A stretch of DNA of 64,000 nucleotides, from assembly GCA_007858575.1 (NCBI GenBank), contig CP042279.1:6603001-6667000 (forward strand). Direction: 5' to 3'. Numbering within the stretch: the first letter of the stretch is position 1; every line of letters begins with the position of its first letter. Below the pieces are notes generated by a model. The model was not told where the DNA came from. It searched no databases and saw only the letters and a program-made list of their open reading frames with translations. The translations under genes were made by a program, and so were the position numbers. Below, one piece after another: positions 1 to 9,275 of the stretch. Source of the DNA: Streptomyces sp. WAC08241 (lineage in GTDB: Bacteria; Actinomycetota; Actinomycetes; Streptomycetales; Streptomycetaceae).

Positions 1-126
1 CGTGCGCCCCTGTGTCGCGCCCCCGCGCTCCAGGACGACGCCCGCGCGCCCCTGATCCCGTACGCACTCCGGGTCGCGGGCCCCTGGGCCCCGGCTCCGG
101 CCCTGGCCCTGGATCCGGGATCCGGA

Positions 127-483
127 TCAGTCCTCCGCGGACCGCCCGTCCGTCCGGATGAGGCCGCGGCCGAACTCGATCATCTTGCGGGCGTAGTCCT
201 CGGTCCACTGGGCCCGCTCGGCGACGTCGGCCACCGTGAGCCGGTCGAACCGGCGCGGATCGGCCAACTGCGCCGCCGCGATCGCCTGGAACTCGATCGC
301 CCGGTCCGTCGCCGCCCGGAAGGCGAGCGTCAGCTCCGTCGCCCGGGACAGCAGCTCCCGGGGGTCCTCCAACGACTCCAGGTCGAAGAAGTGCTCCGGA
401 TCGGCGGACGCCTCGGCAGGCTCGAAGATTAGCGGCGCCGGCCGAAGCCTGCGCTGCCCGCTCCGCTCCGCGGATTCCGCCAT
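127..483 (-). CDS. Hypothetical protein, 118 aa
   Basis: I do not recognise the family. The chosen ATG has GAGGAG seven bases upstream. The frame stays open for 26 more codons, but that extension is Cys- and Pro-rich and looks non-coding. The protein is acidic. Its C-terminal third (about residues 79-106, containing LTVADVAERAQW) could form a helix-turn-helix of the kind that reads a recognition helix after a T-V-A-D-V-A-E motif. It lies just downstream of the helicase gene on the same strand and may be the last gene of that cassette, but the 126-base gap leaves this open. No frame break is visible. Confidence 0.6.
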   Translation of the reverse strand: MAESAERSGQRRLRPAPLIFEPAEASADPEHFFDLESLEDPRELLSRATELTLAFRAATDRAIEFQAIAAAQLADPRRFDRLTVADVAERAQWTEDYARKMIEFGRGLIRTDGRSAED

Positions 484-609
484 CGTCGTTCTCCTCTTCG
501 CACAGACTTCGCACGGACACGGCTCTTCACACACGGCCCGGAAACCCGGGCCGTCATCCATTGTCCCGCGCCCCGCAAGAGCGCGAACGTCCGGCCGCGC
601 GCCCCGGGC

Positions 610-1940
610 TCACGGCGTCCAGACCACCCGGTGTTCCTCCAGGTGGGAGAGGACCGCGTGGTTCGCCTCCCAGCCGTCGGGGAACGAGACCGCCACGCCG
701 AGCCGGACCGGTTCCGTCGACGGGTGCTCGTCGAGGAGGTCTGCCACGCCCGCGCGGCACACCACCACGCACGCGTGCCGGTGCCGGGAGGCCAGCACGC
801 ACAGCCGGCCCGTCTCCAGGTGGAAGGCGGTCGCGTCCGGGCGGCCGGACAGCGGGTGGAGGACCACCGTCACGTCGTACTCGCGTCCCTGGAGCCGGTT
901 CGCGGTGTCCACCGTCACCCCGGACACGCCGAGGTCCGCGAGCGCCGCCCGGACCGCCGCCGCCTGGTCGCGGTGGGCGGTGCCGACCGCGATCCGGTCG
1001 GGCGTCAGGGCACGGGGTGCTCGGCGCGCTCCGAGACGGCCGCGCCGCCGCGGTCCAGGAGCCGCCGCACCACCAGGGCGATCGCGCCCACCGCCTCCGG
1101 GTCGGTGCGCGGGGTGTGCCGGGCCGGGAGTTCGAGCAGGCCCCAGCCCGACTCGGCCGCCTCGTCCAGGACCCGGTCCGGGCCCGAGCCGTCCGACGGC
1201 ACCCCGAAGGACAGCTTCCGGTCCCCGTGCCCGGTGCCGCTGCGGAACGGCGTGTACGGGTAGAACGCGTCCGACACCAGCGGCGCCGCCGACGCGGGCA
1301 GCCGCCACGACACCGGAAGCCGGTGCTGCGGCAGCTCCGGGTTGTGCGCGAGCAGGGTGGAGACCGCGCTCGCCGACGGGTCGTACGTCAGCCCCGCCCA
1401 CTGCTCCGCGCCCACCACCGAGAACGGGTCCAGTTGCCCCGGGTCGCCCACGAACAGCGCCCGCTCGAAGAGCCCCGCCACCGCGAGCAGCGCGTCGGAG
1501 CGCATCTGGTAGGCCTCGTCGACGATCGCGTGCGCCCACGGCTCGACGTTCTTCACGTGCCCCCACTTGGCGGCCGTCGAGAGCACCACCGGCAGCCCGG
1601 CGAGATCGCCCGCCTTCGCCGACTTCCGTACGTTCTCCAGGTCGTCGAGCGCCTTGTCGTACGGGTCGGAGTCGCTGGAGTGCAGCCGGCCCACCTCCAG
1701 GTCCGGCTCCTTCTCGGCGAGCCGCAGCACCAGGTCGTCCACCTGCGCGTTCGTCTGCGCGACCACCATCAGGGGGCGACCGGCGGCGGCCAGTTCGAGG
1801 GCGGCCCGCACGACGAGCGTCGACTTGCCCGCGCCCGGCGGGGAGTCCACGACCACGCCCCGCGACGAGCCGTGCAGGGTGTCCGCCAGGATCGCGGCCG
1901 TCGCGCGGCCGGCCTCGGCGGAGGGGTCGAACACGGTCAC
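610..1940 (-). CDS. SF1 (Dna2/Upf1-like) DNA helicase, one frame break
   Basis: Superfamily 1 helicase of about 443 residues. The first 300 residues carry Walker A (PPGAGKST, 34-41), a Q/T-rich motif Ia (AQTNAQVDD), motif II DEAYQM (141-146), motif III GDPGQLDP (165-172) and motif IV SWRLP. After a frame change near 1010-1025, motif V (RLQGREYDVTVV) and motif VI (LASRHRHACVV) follow, so all helicase motifs are present and the break is probably a missing base. The GTG start has GAGGA about eight bases upstream. No nuclease domain is fused to it. The gene two upstream is a Cas4/Dna2-type nuclease, so the two resemble a Dna2 enzyme split into two polypeptides. A role in DNA end processing or defence is inferred. 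Confidence 0.8.
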
Positions 1941-2033
1941 GGCACGTCCTCGGGGGTCACGGGGCGGACACGGTCACGACGCGTCCTCGGGGGTCGTCGG
2001 GGCGAGCACGGTCACAGGACGTCCTCGGGGGTC
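1941..2033. repeat. Three imperfect 37-38 bp tandem copies at a gene junction
   Basis: The core CGTCCTCGGGGGTC occurs from 1945, 1982 and 2020, each followed by a GC-rich linker and (C/G)ACGGTCAC. Read on the minus strand, each copy carries GACCCCCGAGGACG, which includes a usable ribosome site, and then GTGACCGTG. The stop of the upstream unknown gene, an extra Shine-Dalgarno/GTG and the true start region of the helicase therefore repeat in series. Only the last copy opens a long frame. Confidence 0.75.
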
Positions 2034-3598
2034 ACGGGGTCGGGCAGTTCCACGGCGTCCGTCCGGGGCGGGCCGCCGTGCGTCCAGGGGGTCTCCTCCG
2101 GGTCCGGCAGCTTCGGGCCGCCCCGCTGGTCGTGCTCGAAGAGCGTCCAGGCGATCCGCTCGCCCTTCTCCGGCACCGACCCTCCGCCGGTTCCTTCGAC
2201 CGGCCCATCCGGTCCAGGACCCGGAGCACCAGCGAGCCGTCTCCTCGTACCGCACGAACTCCGCCGCCTGCGGCTTCCCGTCGAGCGAGCGGTACACCCG
2301 CACCCGCGCGTCCAGGTGCGGCCGGTCGTCCGTGCGGACCGTGAGCAGCGGCCGGGGCGCGGGGCGCTTCGACTCCGTCCACGCCATCGTCACCTCCACC
2401 ACCTCCGCCGCGAACGCCTCGCCCGCGAGCCGCCGCCCCGCCAGGACCAGCGGGTCGTCCAGGGCCTCCTGCGCCTCCAGTTGGCTCCTGTGCCTGCTCG
2501 CGGGCCGCGAGCTTCCGCGCCGCCGTCACCGCGTCGTCCCGGCGCGGCTGCGGCGGCTCGCCCGCCGCGACCCGGTCCCGGTGGGCGGTGAAGGACCAGC
2601 GGTCCCGGGTCCAGCGGTCCCCGACCCTGGCCCCTCCGGCAGCTCCCGCAGCAGGCCGACCGCCCGCCACACCGCGTCCCACGTCGGCTTGAGCTGGGAC
2701 ACGACGAGCCGGCGCACCTCCCGCTCGGCCGCGTGCAGTTCGCCGAGGGCCCGGTCGGCCGCCTCGGCGTCTCGGCCGCGCCGGACGCCTGCCGGGCCCG
2801 GTCGTACCGCTCGATCGCGGGCGCGAGCAGCCGGTTGTCGAAGGCCGGGTCCGTGGCGGGCCCGGCGGGCGGGCAGAAGAGCTGCCCCCGCTCGTCCCGG
2901 CCCGCCTCGGCCCGCAGCGCCCCCTCCCGGCCCGGCACCCCGTCCTCCGGGTCGATCCAGGCGAGCAGCGCGCCCAGGTGCTGGTCCTCCAGGGAGGACT
3001 GGCCGGTCGCCCAGTGCCGGTTGAGCAGGTCCGTCGCCGCGAGCAGCAGCGAGGAGCCGGGCACCCGGGCCCGCTCGCCGAAGTGCGTCAGCCAGCGCCC
3101 GAGCAGCGGCACCCGGGGCGGCGCGGGGAACGGCGTCTCCGGGTCCTGCTCGGCCGTCCGCCGGAACCGCGTGGACCGACCGAGCAGCCGTACGTACTCG
3201 ACGCCCGCCCGGCTCGGCACGATCAACTGCGGCGCGTCCGCGCACAGTTCGACCTCGACCCGCACCTTCTTGCCGGTCTCGGCGTCCGTCTCGTTGCGCT
3301 CGACCAGCTCGACGACGTCCGCGAAGGCGTCGACGTACGGCAGGACCTCCTCGGCCAGGTCCGCGAGGAACGCGAACCGCAGGTCCCGGTCGCGCGGCTG
3401 GGGCACCACCAGGAGCCGGGGCTCCTCGCGGTCGGTGCCGACGAGCGCGCCCAGCGGGGCGCCCGCCTCACCGGCGGTGGTCAACGGCACCAGGACGAGC
3501 GGCCGTTCGGACACGCGCCGGTGCCGCACGGTGGCGAGCGGCTGCGCCCGGCCCGACTCGACGGCCTCCATCCGGGCCAGCGTGGAGATCAGCGACAT
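2012..3598 (-). CDS. Unrecognised protein of the helicase-nuclease cassette, several frame breaks
   Basis: About 525 residues when frames are joined. The first 290 are clean, from MSLISTLARMEAVESG through a charged alpha/beta region (LAEEVLPYVDAFADVVELV, LLGRWLTHFGERARVPGSSLLLAATDLLN). Breaks follow near 2770, 2640, 2430 and 2210, and the product ends near LPDPVTPEDVL at 2012. I cannot name a domain. The ATG has GGGAGG at good spacing. It lies between the nuclease (37 bases upstream) and the helicase (71 bases downstream), all on one strand, so it is probably a third subunit or an accessory factor of the same complex. The number of breaks is high, but they sit in C/G runs as elsewhere in the window. 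Confidence 0.6.
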
Positions 3599-3634
3599 GC
3601 GGGGCCCTCCCGGGGCGGGGTGCGGAAAGGGACG

Positions 3635-4786
3635 TCAGCAGGGGCATTCGACGTGCTCCCGGGGCATGCGGGCGGGGGCCGAGGCCAGCGCCTCCTCGCG
3701 CAGCGCCCGCGCCCGCCGCAGGGCCGCCACCGCCGGGTCGTCCGGGTCGCCCGCCTCGCCGCGCGCCGCCGCCAGGACCGCGCCGACCGTCGTCAGGCCG
3801 CCCAGCTCACCCCGTACCGAACGGCCCAGGGTCTCCACCGCGCCCGCCTCCCGCGACCGCGCCCGGCAGTGGAAGGCCAGCTCGCAGGCGGCCAGGCACT
3901 CCGGCGCGTACTGGTGGGGCACGGACTCCACGGAGGCCGTCAGCTCCTCCGGCGAGCGCTCGGCCACGTCGAAGCTGACGCCCTCCGGCAGGGCCTCCGC
4001 GATCTCGTCGATCCGGGTGAGCCGGCCGAGCTGACGCCGGGTCACCGCCCGCTGCTTGCGCACGTCGACGACCGAGGCCGTCGGCACGTTCGAGAAGTCC
4101 TTCGGGCAGACGAGGAGCACCGAGTGCGCCACCCGCGCGCCCTCCGTGACCGCCGCCACCCGTTCGAGCGCGAGGACGTACACGGCGGCCTGGCGGGCCG
4201 CCGCGCCCACCTTCGCCGCGTCGGCCGAACCGTCCACCGTCGGGAAGGACTTGATCTCGACCACCGTCCACCCACCGTCGGGCCGCACCACCACCGCGTC
4301 CGGCTCCAGGTAGACCGGCGAGCCCGCCACCTCCAGGGCGAGCAGCGGATGGTCGAGCAGCGTCCACCCGCCGGACCCGGTCGCCTCCCGCAGCGCGAGC
4401 GCCGTGCGCGCCACCCGCCCCTCGGGACCGGCCGCCGTCAGATCGGGCACGGACACCCCGCCGGGCTCCTCCACCCCGAGCAGCCGCAGCAGTTCGCGGC
4501 CGCCGTCCGCCTTCACCTTCGCCTCGAAGGAGTTGCCCCGCACGATCGCGAACTGCGACTGCCCGAAGGGGGCCGGGGAGCCGAGCTTCGCGGCGAGCGC
4601 GGACTTGTCGACCCCGGCGCCGTCGAGCAGGGCCCGGCGCCGGCAGCTGGGGTTGGCGGCGAGCGCCGCGAGCGCCCGCGCGTCCAGCGGACGCGGTGCG
4701 ACCCCCGGTCCGCGCAGCTCAGCGAGCAGGTGTCGACGTGTCGTCTGCGGCGGTCGCGGCGGACCGCTGTCCGGGGATGTGCTCAC
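3635..4786 (-). CDS. Cas4/Dna2-like PD-(D/E)XK nuclease with Fe-S cysteines
   Basis: Counting residues from the farther TTG codon at 4816 (393 aa), the nuclease signature is complete: RGNSFE (93-98), catalytic Asp173 in YLEPD, Glu187-Ile-Lys189 (VVEIKS), and the QxxxY motif Gln209-Tyr213 typical of Dna2 and Cas4. Four cysteines frame the domain as in Fe-S nucleases: Cys58 near the N terminus and Cys307-x3-Cys311-x5-Cys317 near the C terminus. Two further cysteines close the protein (CPC). I prefer the GTG start at 4786 (383 aa) because it would overlap a TGA by four bases. The chemistry, Mg-dependent single-strand DNA cleavage, follows from the family. Its partner is probably the SF1 helicase downstream. 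Confidence 0.82.
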   Translation of the reverse strand: MSTSPDSGPPRPPQTTRRHLLAELRGPGVAPRPLDARALAALAANPSCRRRALLDGAGVDKSALAAKLGSPAPFGQSQFAIVRGNSFEAKVKADGGRELLRLLGVEEPGGVSVPDLTAAGPEGRVARTALALREATGSGGWTLLDHPLLALEVAGSPVYLEPDAVVVRPDGGWTVVEIKSFPTVDGSADAAKVGAAARQAAVYVLALERVAAVTEGARVAHSVLLVCPKDFSNVPTASVVDVRKQRAVTRRQLGRLTRIDEIAEALPEGVSFDVAERSPEELTASVESVPHQYAPECLAACELAFHCRARSREAGAVETLGRSVRGELGGLTTVGAVLAAARGEAGDPDDPAVAALRRARALREEALASAPARMPREHVECPC

Positions 4787-5602
4787 CCGCGAAAGTCTCG
4801 CATCCCCCACTGACAACCGGAGGGGCTTCCCTCGTTCCGGCTCCCGTACCGCCCTCCGTTCCCGCCGTCCGGACCGCCGTCCCGCGCAGTCGGTCGACCA
4901 CCCGCAGCGCGCGCGGCGCGAGCAGGAACCCGGCCCCCATCACCGCCGCCCCCGCGACCGCGTCGAGCAGGTAGTGGTTGGCCGTCCCCATCACCACCAC
5001 CGTCGTGAGCAGCGGATACGCCACCCCGAGCGCCTTCGTGACCGGAGTCCGCCCGTACCGCCACAGCATCACCCCGCACCACAGCGCCCACCCCACGTGC
5101 AGACTGGGCATCGCCGCGTACTGGTTGGTCATCCCGCCCAGGCCGCGCGGCGCGTTGGCCTCGCCGCCCCACCAGCCGTACGCGCTGAAGTGGGCCATCG
5201 TGTCGGTGAATCCGTGCGCCGCGTCGAGCAGCCGGGGCGGGCAGGTCGGCAGCAGCGTGAAGCCGACGAGCCCGAGCAGGGTGGCGGCCATCAGCCACGC
5301 GCGGGCCGCCCGGTAGTGCGCGGACCGCCGCCGGAACAGCCACACCAGGACCGCCGGGGTGACGAGGTAGTGCAGCGAGGCGTACGCGAAGTCCGCCGGG
5401 ACCCCGAGCGCGGGGACGTCCGTGAACAGCCGGTTCAGGGGCGCTCGGCGTCGATCCCCAGCAGCCCCTCCAGGCGCAGGACCGCCAGGCCGTGGCCGAC
5501 GGCCGAGGCCTCGTCGCCCCGCACGAGCAGCCGTCCGCCGGTGTAGGCCGCGTACACGACGCCGATCAGCGACAGCTCGGCCCACCAGCGTGGCTCGCGC
5601 AT
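4719..5602 (-). CDS. PAP2-type (inositol-phosphoceramide synthase-like) membrane phosphatase, frame break
   Basis: Integral membrane protein of the PAP2/AUR1-like group, which hydrolyses or transfers lipid-linked phosphate at the outer membrane face. It starts MREPRWWAELSLIG (ATG with GGGAGGG upstream), changes frame near 5437, then shows several hydrophobic segments, the PSLHVGWALW motif and ANHYLLDAVAG, which supply the two catalytic histidines and the aspartate. As read the frame runs to 4719, overlapping the nuclease start. If one more base is missing near the C terminus the stop would be at 4783, giving a tidy GTGA overlap with the nuclease GTG at 4786. The coupling suggests co-transcription with the cassette, though a functional link is unclear. 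Confidence 0.8.
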
Positions 5603-5744
5603 GGACAAGGTCCCTCCCGTCGGACGTACGGCCCGGGGAGGGGACGCCGGACGGCACCCGGAGGTTGCCCGCGTGTCGCCCCGGATTCGGGTGGGCGATG
5701 ATGGAAGGAGCACGTCCGCACCGCGAACTCTGGAGAGCCCTCCC

Positions 5745-6341
5745 ATGGCACCGCGCATCCTGCTCGCCCGGCACGGTCAGACCGAGTGGTCGCTCCTCGG
5801 CCGGCACACCGGCAGGACCGACATACCGCTGCTCGAAGAGGGGCGGCGCGGCGCGAAGCTGCTCGGCGAGCGCCTGCACCGCGGCGCCTGGCAGGGCCTG
5901 CCCGGCGTGGAGGTGCGCACCAGCCCCCTGGTCCGGGCGAGCGAGACCTGCGCCCTCGCCGGCTTCGGCGACCGGGCCGAGCCCTGGGACGCCCTGATGG
6001 AGTGGGACTACGGGGCGTACGAGGGCCTCACCCCGCCCCAGATCAAGGAGCGGCAGGCCGACTGGTTCATCTGGCGCGACGGCGTCCCGGACGGCGAGAC
6101 CCTGGCCCAGTTGTCGGACCGCGCCGACGAGGTCGTGGAGTGGGTCCGCTCCGCCGACCGCGACGTCCTGGTCTTCGCCCACGGGCACATCCTGCGCTCC
6201 ATCGGCGCCCGCTGGCTCGGCGAGGACGTCTCCTTCGCCGCCCGCATCCGCCTCGACCCGACGAGCCTCTCGGTCCTGGGCTGGGCGTACGACGCCCCGG
6301 CGATCGAGCGCTGGAACGACACCGGGCACCTGGAGCAGTGA
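5745..6341 (+). CDS. Histidine phosphatase family protein (phosphoglycerate mutase-like)
   Basis: Intact 198-residue protein. The N-terminal LARHGQTEWSLLGRHTGRTD motif carries the catalytic His in RHG and the phosphate-binding Arg. EWDYGAYEG supplies the catalytic Glu, and VLVFAHGHILRSIGARWL the second His. These are the hallmarks of the acid-phosphatase/PGAM superfamily, and the length fits small cytosolic phosphatases of unknown substrate. The ATG is preceded by GGAGAG. It diverges from the PAP2 gene across 142 bases and converges on the regulator that ends at 6352. Confidence 0.9.
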   Translation: MAPRILLARHGQTEWSLLGRHTGRTDIPLLEEGRRGAKLLGERLHRGAWQGLPGVEVRTSPLVRASETCALAGFGDRAEPWDALMEWDYGAYEGLTPPQIKERQADWFIWRDGVPDGETLAQLSDRADEVVEWVRSADRDVLVFAHGHILRSIGARWLGEDVSFAARIRLDPTSLSVLGWAYDAPAIERWNDTGHLEQ

Positions 6342-6351
6342 CTCCCGTGCG

Positions 6352-7652
6352 TCAACGGGTGGCCGCCAGCACCCGGCCCGTCTCCGCGAGGAGTTCGCGG
6401 ATGCGGGCCGAGGCGATGCCGTCGAGGGAGTCCACCACCCGCCGCGCCTCCGCCGCCGCCTCGTCCGGACGGCTCGCGTGCGCCAGGTCCCTGGCGAGCT
6501 GGGCGCGGTAGAGCGCGAGGTTCCGGGCGAAGTGCGGGTTCTGCAGGACCACGGCCCGGTGGGCGTGACGGGCGGCCCGGCCCCGGTCGCCGAGCACCGC
6601 CCAGCACTGGGCCTCCTGCGCCTCCCGCTCCGGCTCGCCGAAGAAGGACATCCACTCGGGGTCGTCGTCGCCGGGACCGCGCTCGAAGAAGGCGTGGGCG
6701 CGGCCGAGGGCCCGCTCGCAGGCGGACCGGTCGCCGAGCCCCGCCCACGCGCACGCCTCCCGCAGCGACAGCAGCGAGAGCAGCCGGGCCGACCCCAGGG
6801 GCCGCGCGGCCCGCAGCCCGGCCTGCGCCGCCCGGACCGCCTCCCGGTGGCGGCCGGTGTCCCGGGCCAGGAACGAGGTGTTGCAGAAGGCGTGCGCCTC
6901 CAGGGCCGCGTTCCCGGAACTCCCCGCCACGCGCGCGGTGGCCAGGGCCTCCGCGTAGTGCGAGCGCGCGTCCTCGTGCCGCCCCGAGTCGTGGGCCAGC
7001 CAGCCGACGGAGAGGGAGAGTTCGCCCGCGCCCGCGTGCAGCCGGTCCTCGGTGGAACGGCGGGCCGTGGTGCCGGCGTCGAGCAGCGCGTACGCGGTGC
7101 GGAGCGGCTGGGCGGCGACCTTGTAGAGCCCGTCGGCGCCGTGCCGGTCGTCGAGCAGCCGGATCCGCCGCACGGCGTCCTCGACGGCCCGCACCTCGGT
7201 CTCGCCGATCCGGTGGGTCCCGCGGGGCTGGGGATGATCGCGACGGCGGGGCCGCCGAGTCCCAGCGAGGCGGCCGCCAGGGCGGCGGAGCCGCTCGTCA
7301 TGAATGCGCGGCGCAGCACGTCGCTCTCCTCATCGTTCCGGGTCGTGGAGGCGGCGGGGGACGGCGCCCCGGCCGGGACGGTCCGCCGTCGGCCGCGCAC
7401 CGCCTCCCGTGCGGAGAACCCCAGGTCGGAGAGGCCGAGTCCGGGGAACATGTGCAGGAAGACCCGCTCGTACGCGTAGTTCGGGCAGCGGATCTCGCCC
7501 GCCTCCACGCGCCCGATGTAGCGGGCGTCGCACGCGACCCGTTCGTCGATCTCCCGCGCCGCCCGGCGGACGGCCGCGGCGAACTCCGCCGGCGACTGCT
7601 GCCCGCGGAGCCTGCGGAAGGCGAGGTTGGGAACTGCCCGTGACACCGCCAT
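6352..7652 (-). CDS. XRE-HTH transcriptional regulator with TPR-like C terminus, frame break
   Basis: About 433 residues. An N-terminal helix-turn-helix (FAAAVRRAAREIDERVACDARYIGRVEAGE) reads like an XRE domain. A charged linker follows, then a twin-arginine-like hydrophobic patch (LRRAFMTSGSAALAAASLGLG) and, after a frame change near 7200, a long alpha-helical region rich in A-L-x-x-A repeats that looks like tetratricopeptides. This layout is typical of the large Streptomyces NsdA-like regulator family. The ATG has AGGAGAGG at suitable spacing. It diverges from the small gene at 7877, an arrangement often conserved for these regulators. The target genes and signal cannot be told from the sequence. 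Confidence 0.8.
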
Positions 7653-7876
7653 GGCCGAGCCCTCTCCTGGTGCTGCCGGGTGGTCCGGCGGCAGAAACGT
7701 ACCCGCCGTGACCGGACGCCTACGCAGAGTTTGGCTACAAACCGGATATCTCGCCCGCGATCTGCCATGAACTGCCATCCTTTGCGGCGGGAAACCGCCG
7801 TAGCCGTTGACGCGTACGGGCGTTGAACCGTAAGGAGAGACGAAACGTGTCTCCTCATGGAGCGAGGAGGGGTTTC

Positions 7877-8332
7877 ATGTCGGAGATCGGTGCGCAGTCG
7901 GCCGCTCGGCCCGCGCCCGCCCCGGGCACCGCCGGGGCCGAGTCCGCCGCCGAAGCCTGGGACCTGGTCACCGTGCCGGTCCGCCAGGGCCTGGAGGCCG
8001 TCGACATCCTGCGCCGCGCGGGGGCCCCCGCCGTCGGCCCGGTGGTGCACGACGGCACCTGCGACACCCTGGGCTTCCTGGTGCCGCCCGGCACCGCCGC
8101 CGGCTGGGACATGCCGGGCAGCGCCTGTACGCGCACCTCGGGGCGCGGCCTCCGCCTCCCCGAGCTGCCGGAGCTGCCTGAGCTGCCGGAACCGGCCGGG
8201 GCGCCCCCGCCCGGCCGGCTGGCTGCTGCCCCCGGCGACGGCGACACCGACCCGGTCACCGACCCCGTCGTCCTGCGCCGGGCGCTCGGCGAGGCGGCCC
8301 GGCTCATCGAGGCCGCCGACGGCTGTCGCTGA
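7877..8332 (+). CDS. Small conserved Streptomyces protein, unknown function
   Basis: A 151-residue protein that starts at the ATG after GAGGAGG. The core (DLVTVPVRQGLEAVDIL, then VHDGTCDTLGFLVPPGTAAGWDMPGSAC) resembles small proteins commonly encoded beside HTH-TPR regulators in Streptomyces. I have no function for it. A Leu-Pro-Glu repeat (LPELPELPELPEP) follows, and the acidic C terminus ends in a helix (ALGEAARLIEAADG). No frame break is seen. Divergence from the regulator across 224 bases suggests shared control. Confidence 0.65.
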   Translation: MSEIGAQSAARPAPAPGTAGAESAAEAWDLVTVPVRQGLEAVDILRRAGAPAVGPVVHDGTCDTLGFLVPPGTAAGWDMPGSACTRTSGRGLRLPELPELPELPEPAGAPPPGRLAAAPGDGDTDPVTDPVVLRRALGEAARLIEAADGCR

Positions 8333-8397
8333 GCCCCCGGATCCTGCCCGGCGGCCCCGGCACGCCGCTCACGGTCCGATCGTCAGATAATGGACCG

Positions 8398-9255
8398 ATG
8401 GCCAGGAACAAGCAGCGCGACCGGGCGGCGGCCCCCTCACCGAGACCGTCGACGGCGGCCTCGCCGAACTCGTACCCGACCGGGAGCGCCCGCGCGCCTG
8501 GACGCTGCTCCTCGACGGCGCCCCGCAGTCGCACGTCGACCTGGACGACCCGGCACACCTCTCGTTCGAGTACCAGCGGCGCCTCGGCCACGCCGTGGAC
8601 CTCGCCGCCCCGCCGAACCGCCCGCTCCAGGCCGTGCACCTCGGCGGCGGCGCCTCACCCTCGCCCGGTACGTCGCCGCCACTCGGCCCCGCTCCACGCA
8701 GCAGGTCGTGGAGCTCGACGGGCCCCTGGTCCGGTTCGTCCGCCGGGAGCTGCCGCTCGACCCCGGCGCCCGCGTACGGGTCCGGACTGCCGACGCCCGC
8801 GCCGGCCTCGCCAAGGTCCAGGACGGCTGGGCGGACCTGATCATCGCGGACGTGTTCGGCGGAGCCCGTACCCCCGCCCATCTGACCAGCACCGAGTTCC
8901 TCGCCGAGGTGCGGCGGGCGCTGCGGCCCGGCGGCCTCTACGCGGCGAACCTGGCCGACGGCCCGCCGCTGGCCCATCTGCGCGGCCAGATCGCCACGGC
9001 CGCCGCCGTCTTCCCCGAACTGGCGCTGACCGCCGACCCGACCGTGCTGCGCGGCCGCCGCTTCGGCAACGCGGTCCTGCTCGCCTCCGACCGGGAGCTC
9101 CCGGTCGCCGAACTGACCCGCAGGGTCGCCACCGACCCGCACCCGGGCCGGGTCGAACACGGGCGGGCCCTCGCCGACTTCGCCGGGGAGCGGCCCCGGT
9201 CACCGACGCGAGCGCCAAGCCGTCACCGGCCCCGCCCGCGTCCGTCTTCCGCTGA
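8398..9255 (+). CDS. Spermidine-synthase-like class I methyltransferase, three frame breaks
   Basis: About 285 residues after joining frames at roughly 8425, 8655 and 9195. It has the spermidine synthase fold order: LVPDRERPRAWTLLLDGAPQSHVDLDDP, the S-adenosyl-binding loop VHLGGGALTLARY, acidic VVELDGPLV, DARAGLAKV, and DLIIADVFGGARTP where a polyamine synthase would have its catalytic Asp. These proteins are often annotated as spermidine synthase, but the conserved aminopropyl pocket cannot be confirmed here. No ribosome site precedes the ATG. A GATAAT hexamer ends seven bases before it (8386-8391), so a leaderless transcript is possible. Confidence 0.75.
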   Translation: MARNKQRDRAAAPSPRPSTAASPNSYPTGSARAPGRCSSTAPRSRTSTWTTRHTSRSSTSGASATPWTSPPRRTARSRPCTSAAAPHPRPVRRRHSAPLHAAGRGARRAPGPVRPPGAAARPRRPRTGPDCRRPRRPRQGPGRLGGPDHRGRVRRSPYPRPSDQHRVPRRGAAGAAARRPLRGEPGRRPAAGPSARPDRHGRRRLPRTGADRRPDRAARPPLRQRGPARLRPGAPGRRTDPQGRHRPAPGPGRTRAGPRRLRRGAAPVTDASAKPSPAPPASVFR

Positions 9256-9275
9256 TCCGTCGTCCGCCGGGGGCG

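Noticed and set aside
236..2591. Long plus-strand open frames (up to about 700 codons) across the helicase and unknown gene
   Set aside because: They are Arg/Pro/Ala-rich mirror readings of GC-rich coding DNA with no domains. The minus strand carries full helicase motifs.
4719..7778. A single 1,019-codon minus-strand frame apparently joining the regulator, antisense of the histidine phosphatase, and the PAP2 gene
   Set aside because: It merely strings together partial correct frames and a shadow; the histidine phosphatase is intact on the plus strand within it.
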